This document shows, piece by piece, positions 39,891 to 44,978 of a DNA stretch of 44,978 bases. Every line of letters starts with the position of its first letter. Positions within the stretch are counted from its first letter, which is position 1. The notes beneath the pieces are model-generated. The model searched no databases. It saw only the letters and a program-made list of their open reading frames with translations, and was not told the DNA's origin. The stretch is from NCED01 sp035493955 (lineage in GTDB: Bacteria; Pseudomonadota; Alphaproteobacteria; Caulobacterales; Caulobacteraceae), in assembly GCA_035493955.1 (NCBI GenBank), contig DATJHI010000017.1, positions 1 through 44,978 of the forward strand. Reading direction: 5' to 3'. The translations under genes and the position numbers were made by a program.

Positions 39891-40718
39891 ATGAGCCTGA
39901 CCGACACCGCCGCCACCGCCCCGGTCCGCACCGCCGGGATCAAGCTGCACGGCCCCGAAGGCTTCGAGGGCATGCGCAAGGCCGGCAGGCTGGCGGCCGA
40001 GTGCCTGGACATGCTGATCCCCTATGTCGTGCCCGGCGTCCTGACCGAGGATCTCGACCGGCTGGCGCGGGAGTTCACCCTCGACCACGGCGCCCTGCCC
40101 GCCTGCCTGATGTACAAGGGCTATCCCCGGACCGTCTGCATCTCGCCCAACCACGTGGTCTGCCACGGCATCCCGGGGCCGCGGGCCCTGCGCGAGGGGG
40201 ACATCGTCAATATCGACCACACCGTCGTCGTCGACGGCTGGCACGGGGACACCAGCCGCATGTACGGGGTGGGCGAGGTCTCGGCGCGGGCCCGACGGCT
40301 GGTCGACGTCACCCACGAAGCCCTGATGCGGGGCCTGGCCGCCGCCAAGCCGGGCGCCACGCTCGGGGACATCGGCTGGGCCATCCAGTCCTATGTCGAA
40401 GCCCAGCGCTGCTCGGTGGTGCGCGACTTCTGCGGCCACGGGGTGGGCCAGGTGTTCCACGACAGCCCCAACGTCCTGCACCTGGGCCGGCCGGGCGAGG
40501 GCAAGGAGCTGCGCCCGGGCATGTTCTTCACCATCGAGCCGATGGTGAACCTGGGCAAGCCGCAGGTGAAGCTGCTCTCGGACGGCTGGACCGCGGTCAC
40601 CCGCGACAAGTCCCTGTCGGCCCAGTTCGAGCATTCGGTCGGGATCACCGAGACGGGGGTGGAGGTCTTCACCGCCTCGCCCACCGACCAGTTCAAGCCG
40701 CCCATCGCCGGAGGCTAG
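39891..40718 (+). CDS. map: Methionine aminopeptidase, type I
   Basis: 275 residues. Metal ligands are in place: Asp109 in VNIDH, Asp120 in WHGDTSRMY, the His of FCGHGVGQ, Glu in FFTIEPMVN and Glu in AQFEHSVGIT, and the substrate-side His92 in CHGIP. It removes N-terminal Met from nascent proteins in the cytoplasm. An N-terminal extension of about 15 residues precedes the core. The gene stands alone; a promoter probably lies in the 180 bases before it, where I see no other gene. Confidence 0.97.
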   Translation: MSLTDTAATAPVRTAGIKLHGPEGFEGMRKAGRLAAECLDMLIPYVVPGVLTEDLDRLAREFTLDHGALPACLMYKGYPRTVCISPNHVVCHGIPGPRALREGDIVNIDHTVVVDGWHGDTSRMYGVGEVSARARRLVDVTHEALMRGLAAAKPGATLGDIGWAIQSYVEAQRCSVVRDFCGHGVGQVFHDSPNVLHLGRPGEGKELRPGMFFTIEPMVNLGKPQVKLLSDGWTAVTRDKSLSAQFEHSVGITETGVEVFTASPTDQFKPPIAGG

Positions 40719-40742
40719 GCCTCCAGCGCCCCGGCGCCGCCC

Positions 40743-41297
40743 TCAGACCATCGGCCGGGCGCCGCCGATCATCCGCCGCAACACGTCGTTGCGCTTGACG
40801 AAGTGGTGGCGAAGCGCCGCCGCGACGTGGAGCGCGGCCACCGCCGCCAGCAGGTAGGCGAGGCTCTTGTGCGCGTCCTCCAGGGTCTCGTGCAGCCCGG
40901 TGTCGAACACGATCTGCGGCACGTGGACCAGGCCGAACACCGCCCCGGTGAGCGGGGTGCGGAAGGTCCCCGCCAAGCCCCAGCCCACCATCGAAACGGC
41001 CGCCATCAGTATGTACAGCAGCCAGTGGGTCAGGGGCGCCAGCACCCGTTCCCAGCGCGCGGAACCGGCCGGCAGCGCCGGGGTCGGGTTGAGCATCCGC
41101 CAAACCAGCCGCGCCAGCACCAGGAACAGGAACACATAGCCGAGGTCGGCGTGTGCGGCGTACTGGGACACCCGCGGCCGGGCGGCGAAGCGGGTCATCC
41201 ACCAGCCGTGCGCCAGGAGGACCGCGATCATCAACGCGCCGAGCCAATGCAGCAGGCGGGCGGCGAGCCCCCACTGCACCCGAGTGTTGCGCCACAT
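40743..41297 (-). CDS. Cytochrome b561
   Basis: 184 residues with four membrane helices. Candidate haem His residues lie in LLHWLGALMIAVLLAHGWW (helix 1), SQYAAHADLGYV (helix 2) and in VAALHVAAALRHHFVKR (helix 4); LVWRMLNPTPALP is the conserved loop. Di-haem b561 proteins pass electrons from the quinone pool to periplasmic partners such as superoxide. It follows the YceI gene by 80 bases on the same strand, a common pairing in proteobacteria. Confidence 0.92.
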   Translation of the reverse strand: MWRNTRVQWGLAARLLHWLGALMIAVLLAHGWWMTRFAARPRVSQYAAHADLGYVFLFLVLARLVWRMLNPTPALPAGSARWERVLAPLTHWLLYILMAAVSMVGWGLAGTFRTPLTGAVFGLVHVPQIVFDTGLHETLEDAHKSLAYLLAAVAALHVAAALRHHFVKRNDVLRRMIGGARPMV

Positions 41298-41377
41298 GTT
41301 TCCTCCCCGTCCGGTCGTCGCGGCCGGCTGTCCCAGGGTTCAACGGCGCAGCCCGCGGTCTCCGGCGCTCGATGGGC

Positions 41378-42013
41378 CTAGGTAGGCCTCTTGATGAACT
41401 CCAGGTCGATCTCGACCTTCATCTCGTCGCCGACGACGTCGATGACCGGACCGGCGCCGAAGTCCGACCGTCGGACCACGGCCGTGGCGGTGAAGCCCAC
41501 CGTCGGCCCGTTCGGGCCCTGGCCGGCGCCCGTCAGCGCGGCGTCGAGGGTGACCGGCTTGGTGACGCCGTGCAGCGTCAGGTCTCCCGTGATCAGGCCG
41601 GTGGTCGGGCCCGTGCGCCGGATCGAGGTCGAGGTGAAGGCGATGGTCGGGAATCTGGCCGCGTCCAGCCAGACCGGACCGGTCAGGGTCTCGGCGAAGT
41701 TGGGGACGTTGGTGCTGAGGGAATTGGCGGCGATGGTCGCCGTCACCTTGGAGGTCTCCAGCCTGGCCGGATCCCAGGTCAGCGAACCGGCCACCGTGTT
41801 CATGCGGAAAGCGCTGTAGGAGAAGCCGGCGTGCAGGACCTTCACGATCACGCTGACGTGGTAGCCGGTCAGCCCATAGACCCCGGCCGGCGCGGCCATC
41901 GGGTCCATGGTCGCCTTGAACGGGGTGGTGGGGCGCCCCGCCAGTTGTTGCTGCGCCATGGCCGGAACGGCGGCTAGGGCGAAGGCGGCGGCGAGACAGG
42001 CTAGCGGGCGCAT
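41378..42013 (-). CDS. YceI family periplasmic protein
   Basis: 211 residues with a signal peptide (cleavage after PAMAQ, about 20-21) and a lipocalin-like YceI barrel: GLTGYHVSVIVKVLHAGFSY, then FPTIAFTSTSI and LITGDLTLHGVTKPVTLDA. YceI proteins bind polyisoprenoids such as ubiquinone precursors in the periplasm; the neighbouring b561 gene fits a redox role. The start is ATG at 42013. It is probably the first gene of a two-gene operon with cytochrome b561. Confidence 0.93.
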   Translation of the reverse strand: MRPLACLAAAFALAAVPAMAQQQLAGRPTTPFKATMDPMAAPAGVYGLTGYHVSVIVKVLHAGFSYSAFRMNTVAGSLTWDPARLETSKVTATIAANSLSTNVPNFAETLTGPVWLDAARFPTIAFTSTSIRRTGPTTGLITGDLTLHGVTKPVTLDAALTGAGQGPNGPTVGFTATAVVRRSDFGAGPVIDVVGDEMKVEIDLEFIKRPT

Positions 42014-42188
42014 CGGTTTTCCCCTGTATCGGCCGGCGGTTCGGTCCCGCGCCCGGCCATTTGCAGGCGAGATGAGGGATCAGGGTCGGGCCACGGTCAA
42101 GCTCTAAGGGCGGCCGCGCCGGGCGCTCGTCCGGGCGCCGGCGATGGACGCTTGCCAAACCGGAACACATGGGGAACATTGCCGACCC

Positions 42189-42794
42189 ATGGACCCAGCG
42201 ACCGCCCTCGCCGACGCCGCGGGCCAGCCTGACCTCTGGCTGGCCGCACGGCCCGCGCCCAAGCCGCATCACGCCGGCCACCGCGAGCGGCTGCGCGAGC
42301 GCGCCCGGGCCGGCGGCCTGCCGGCCCTGCCCGACTACGAGCTTCTGGAGCTGTACCTGTTCCGCGCCATTCCGCAGCGGGACACCAAGGCCCTGGCCAA
42401 GGCCCTGATCGCCCGGTTCGGCTCGCTCTCGGCGGTCTGGAGCGCCAGCGTCGAGGAACTGTGCACCGTCAAGGGCGTGAAGGCGGCGGTCGCCCTGGAC
42501 CTGAAACTGGTGCATGAGGCCGCCGTCCGCACGGCCCGCGAACAGCTCGGCCGGCGGGTGGCGATCTCCTCCTCCTCGGCGCTCGACGCCTATGTGCGGA
42601 CGGCGCTGGCGCATGAGCCGCGCGAACAGTTCCGGGTGCTGTTCCTCGACAAGAAGAACCAGCTGATCGCCGACGAGGTGATGAACCGCGGCACCGTCGA
42701 CCACGCCCCGGTCTATCCGCGCGAAGTGGCGCGCCGGGCCCTGGAGCTGGCGGCGAGCGCGGTGATCCTGGTGCACAACCATCCCACTCACTGA
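42189..42794 (+). pseudogene. radC: radC truncated by an integrated element
   Basis: 201 residues of RadC: the N-terminal helical part (HRERLRERARAGGLPALPDYELLELYLF) and most of the JAB/MPN domain (EQFRVLFLDKKNQLIADEVMNRGTVDH as two strands) up to ILVHNHP. The normal continuation SGDPxPS, which supplies the metal-binding Asp, is replaced by Thr-His-stop. The break at 42784-42788 coincides with the start of foreign DNA carrying an integrase. The C-terminal half presumably lies beyond the right edge of the window. RadC function is poorly defined; the truncated product lacks an essential ligand. Confidence 0.9.
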
Positions 42795-42856
42795 TTTTGG
42801 ATCACGTTCGATCACGGCTAAACCCGTTGAATAACAGGTGTTTTTCGGCATATTGA

Positions 42857-42932
42857 CTGGGGATGGTTTCGGCCCAAAAGTGGGGTCGGTTGACGGTAAC
42901 CGTCCCCAGTTACAGCCCCCAACCGTCCCCAG
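42857..42932 (+). repeat. Repeated 11-mer upstream of the integrase
   Basis: ACCGTCCCCAG occurs directly at 42899-42909 and 42922-42932, and its inverse with one change, CTGGGGATGGT, at 42857-42867; a partial inverted copy GGGGATGG overlaps the end of the third site. Repeats of this kind before an integrase gene fit arm-type integrase or excisionase sites. Near the radC junction GATCACG also occurs twice (42800-42806 and 42810-42816). Confidence 0.6.
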
Positions 42933-42952
42933 GGGATGGGAAGGAGACACCG

Positions 42953-44194
42953 ATGCCGAACCTGACCGACAGCGCGATTCAGCACGCGATCAAGCGCGTG
43001 AAGCGCACCCAAAAAGAAGAGACCCTCTCTGACGGGGAAGGCCGCGGCACCGGCCGTTTGGCGCTGATCGTCAAACCGATGCCCAGTCGGGTCACCACCG
43101 TTTGGATGGCCCAGCAGTGGCGGGATGGGAAGCGCACTAAGTCCAAAATTGGCGACTACCCGTCCCTGTCGCTGGCCGATGCGCGGGTGGTGTTCAAGCG
43201 CGACTTCGCCGACGTCATCCAAAAGGGCGCCAGCATCAAGACGGTCAGCGATACGCGTGCGGGCACTGTGGCGGATTTGTTCGAGGCCTACGTCGAGAGC
43301 CTCAAGGCGGCTCAGAAGCCCTCTTGGGAAAACGTCGAGTACGTTCTCGGGAAGTTGGCCGATACGATTGGCCGTAATCGGCCCGCACGCGAAGTCACGC
43401 CGGAGGAGATCGTAGCCGTGATCCGGCCCGTCTATGAACGCGGGCGCAAGTCCTTCGCCGATCACATGCGAAGCACCCTGCGGGCAGCGTTCTCCTGGGG
43501 GCTGAAGGTGGAGCACGATTACCGCAGCACGGCACCGCGGCGATTCATGCTCATCATGAACCCGGCGGCGGGCATTCCCACTGAGCCCAAGGTGGTGGGA
43601 AGCCGGTGGCTGACGGAGAAGGAGTACGTACGCCTCTTCCGCTGGCTCGAATGCCCCGACGCGCCTGTCCACCCGCCCTACACGCGCGCCGTGCGCATCT
43701 TGATGCTGACCGGTCAGCGCGTCGAAGAGATCGCGCGGCTGCATAAGGACCAGTGGGACGCCAAGGAACGGATCATCGACTGGTCGAAGACCAAGAACGG
43801 CAAGCCGCACACGATCCCTGTCCCTGAGGTGGCCGCCGAGCTGATCGAGTCGATCACGCCCAACGAGTACGGCTGGTACTTTCCTTCGGCGATGGACCCG
43901 TCCAAGCCTGTGACGGCGGGCACGCTCTACAGCTTCATGTGGCGCCAGCGGGATCGCGGCGTGATCCCGGTCGTGACCAATCGCGACCTCCGCCGCACCT
44001 GGAAGACCCTGGCGGGGAAGGCCGGCGTGTCTAAGGAAATCCGGGATCGCTTGCAGAACCACACCCTGCAGGACGTCAGCTCCAAGAGCTACGATCGCTG
44101 GAACTACATGCCGGAGAAGCGAGCCGGCATGAAAAAGTGGAACGCATGGGTCAGCAAGCTGCTGGCCGCCAAGGACCTGAAGGCGGCCGCCTAG
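42953..44194 (+). CDS. Tyrosine recombinase/integrase, P4-like (DUF4102 N-terminus)
   Basis: 413 residues. N-terminal DUF4102 arm-binding domain (about 1-90), core-binding domain (about 95-200) and catalytic domain. Catalytic residues visible: Arg in LTGQRVEEIARL, Lys on the beta-hairpin of DWSKTKNGKPHTIPV, Arg in RDLRRTWKTLAG, His in LQNHTLQDV and the nucleophile Tyr in SYDRWNY. The usual His of the HDLRRT box is Arg here (NRDLRRT). The ATG at 42953 has AAGGAG about seven bases upstream; earlier in-frame starts are poorly placed. It lies 160 bases from the radC junction. Confidence 0.93.
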   Translation: MPNLTDSAIQHAIKRVKRTQKEETLSDGEGRGTGRLALIVKPMPSRVTTVWMAQQWRDGKRTKSKIGDYPSLSLADARVVFKRDFADVIQKGASIKTVSDTRAGTVADLFEAYVESLKAAQKPSWENVEYVLGKLADTIGRNRPAREVTPEEIVAVIRPVYERGRKSFADHMRSTLRAAFSWGLKVEHDYRSTAPRRFMLIMNPAAGIPTEPKVVGSRWLTEKEYVRLFRWLECPDAPVHPPYTRAVRILMLTGQRVEEIARLHKDQWDAKERIIDWSKTKNGKPHTIPVPEVAAELIESITPNEYGWYFPSAMDPSKPVTAGTLYSFMWRQRDRGVIPVVTNRDLRRTWKTLAGKAGVSKEIRDRLQNHTLQDVSSKSYDRWNYMPEKRAGMKKWNAWVSKLLAAKDLKAAA

Positions 44195-44232
44195 CCGCAC
44201 ACGTCCGCCGATGCATGACGGTGGCGAGCAGT

Positions 44233-44499
44233 CTAGCGCTCGCCGAACGGGTGCTTGCCATATTTGCGAAAGAGGTCGTCAAAGGCCTCCCCCATGAGGG
44301 CCTGCAGGGTCGAGCCCTGCTCCAAAACCAGCATATGAAGCGCGCGGCTGAGCTCTGGCGTGAAATAGCCGCTGACCGCCTTCTTGCCCGCGCGCGACGC
44401 CAGGCGATCTGCGCGCTCCGCACGGTCTGGAGAAGGGGCGTCCGGTCCTTTGGTCTCGGCGGCTGTCCGCTCGGTCTTGATCGAGGAGAAGCGCCCCAT
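44233..44499 (-). CDS. Ribbon-helix-helix protein, partition partner of ParA
   Basis: 88 residues. A basic disordered N-terminus (about 1-40) precedes a ribbon-helix-helix-like segment (AVSGYFTPELSRALHMLVLEQ then STLQALMGEAFDDLFRKYGK, about 41-80). Small proteins like this act as centromere-binding partners and repressors of ParA. Its ATG overlaps the parA stop by one base. The hairpin GGCGAGC/GCTCGCC (44223-44229 and 44238-44244) spans its stop and may end both this transcript and that of the convergent integrase. Confidence 0.75.
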   Translation of the reverse strand: MGRFSSIKTERTAAETKGPDAPSPDRAERADRLASRAGKKAVSGYFTPELSRALHMLVLEQGSTLQALMGEAFDDLFRKYGKHPFGER

Positions 44500-44978
44500 C
44501 AGCCGACCTGGGCCGTGCGCACAGGTTCACTTGGGGACATGTCCAGCTGTTCACGTGTCCACGTCCACAGCGCGCGGGCCTCACCCGCGGCCTTGCCTGC
44601 TGGATCCCATTGGCCGGCGTGTTGGCCGCTCGCCGTGCTGTGATGGAAAGCCGCGCGCTCGTGCAGCCTGACCGGTGCGATGACCAGGCCGAACGTGCCT
44701 TGGATCAGCTCCTCGGCCTCGCGGTACATGAGCGGCGCTCTCGGCGGCCCGGCCATGAAGACGACAAAGGACCGCTTGCGGCTTGCCCTTACGAGGTCGG
44801 CTGTCGTTTCGATGGCCGCCAAGTCGAAGGCTCTCGGACGGCATGGAATGAGGATCAGGTCGGCGAGGCGTGCGGCCTGGCGGGCCATGGCGTCGGCGTG
44901 CGGCGGGGTGTCCAGCACCGCGAGCTGCGCGCCAAGGTCCCTCGCTTTGCCGAGTTTGCCCTCCAGCAGCGAGGGCGC
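44499..44978 (-). CDS. ParA-like ATPase, C-terminal part (runs off the window)
   Basis: At least 159 residues are encoded to the window edge. The reading frame stays open to position 44978, so the first visible in-frame GTG (44918) is not the true start. The switch/Walker B-type motif AVLDTPPHAD is followed by DLILIPCRPRAFDLAAIETTADLV and FVVFMAGPP, as in ParA/Soj-type partition ATPases of mobile elements. The P-loop would lie just outside the window. It is coupled to the ribbon-helix-helix gene, forming a partition or maintenance cassette. Confidence 0.85.
   Translation of the reverse strand, partial: APSLLEGKLGKARDLGAQLAVLDTPPHADAMARQAARLADLILIPCRPRAFDLAAIETTADLVRASRKRSFVVFMAGPPRAPLMYREAEELIQGTFGLVIAPVRLHERAAFHHSTASGQHAGQWDPAGKAAGEARALWTWTREQLDMSPSEPVRTAQVG

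Larger units (their letters stand above)
42784..44978 (+). mobile_element. Tyrosine-integrase element inserted in radC (left end only)
   Basis: Foreign DNA begins within or just after the radC HNHP codons (the likely core includes CACAACCATCCC, 42774-42785). It carries repeats near its end, a P4-type integrase and, on the opposite strand, a ParA/ribbon-helix-helix pair. The right end, with the second core copy and the rest of radC, is outside the window, so the size is unknown. The ParA pair suggests a plasmid-like or ICE-like element with its own maintenance system. Confidence 0.8.

Noticed and set aside
42784..42794. radC truncation as a sequencing error
   Set aside because: The sequence after the break has no RadC coding capacity in any frame and leads directly into an integrase gene.

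Overview
The window is high-GC alphaproteobacterial chromosome, most likely from the Caulobacterales (a Caulobacter- or Phenylobacterium-like stalked or holdfast-bearing bacterium). The best evidence is a recognisable holdfast-anchor operon hfaA-hfaB-hfaD, supported by the alphaproteobacterial DUF3126 gene, a PAS_5 protein, a PilZ protein, TonB-dependent transport and the 5' half of a 16S rRNA gene. The genus call is inference; no database was searched.

Layout. 1-1470: 5' part of a 16S rRNA gene (minus strand) with a long leader and three tandem sigma70-like promoters, two of them in a diverged duplication. 1471-10681: CBS-pair protein, rhomboid protease, holdfast anchor operon (CsgG-like HfaB with the fibre-type proteins HfaA and HfaD), an Ala-rich DUF4398-type protein, a large M16 metalloprotease and a PAS protein. 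10787-24407: tRNA-Leu(UAA) and housekeeping or accessory genes: methyltransferase, TonB receptor, an aminotransferase/MarR divergent pair with two clear palindromic operators, metallo-beta-lactamase-fold protein, PilZ, QueF, nitroreductase, Nudix, CysE, DUF3126, PhoH (with a terminator hairpin in its leader) and gamma carbonic anhydrase. 24421-25736: cinA-like/GYF-domain operon.

25786-34463: the most interesting region. sfsA is split by an element of about 8 kb. The chromosomal 5' end of sfsA is left stranded at 25786-26033. The far end of the element carries a different 5' end of sfsA that is spliced in frame, through an 11-bp direct repeat, to the chromosomal 3' part, so a full-length hybrid SfsA is kept. 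Joining the two element ends in silico gives an attP with perfect 12-bp inverted arms, as expected for a serine recombinase. The recombinase beside the left end is frameshifted and truncated, and its last codons match the tail of an L,D-transpeptidase. Cargo is a two-partner secretion operon: FhaC/ShlB-type transporter, filamentous-haemagglutinin-type exoprotein with YDG and MBG domains, and an L,D-transpeptidase. The likely role, which is inference, is a second surface adhesin in a holdfast-bearing cell.

34522-42013: ordinary accessory and core genes (acyltransferase, hydrolase, winged-helix protein beside a consensus DnaA box, GNAT, aspartyl beta-hydroxylase-like protein, DUF2188-like protein, methionine aminopeptidase, cytochrome b561 and YceI). 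42189-44978: radC is cut at its HNHP motif by a second element with a P4-type tyrosine integrase and a ParA/ribbon-helix-helix pair; its far end lies outside the window.
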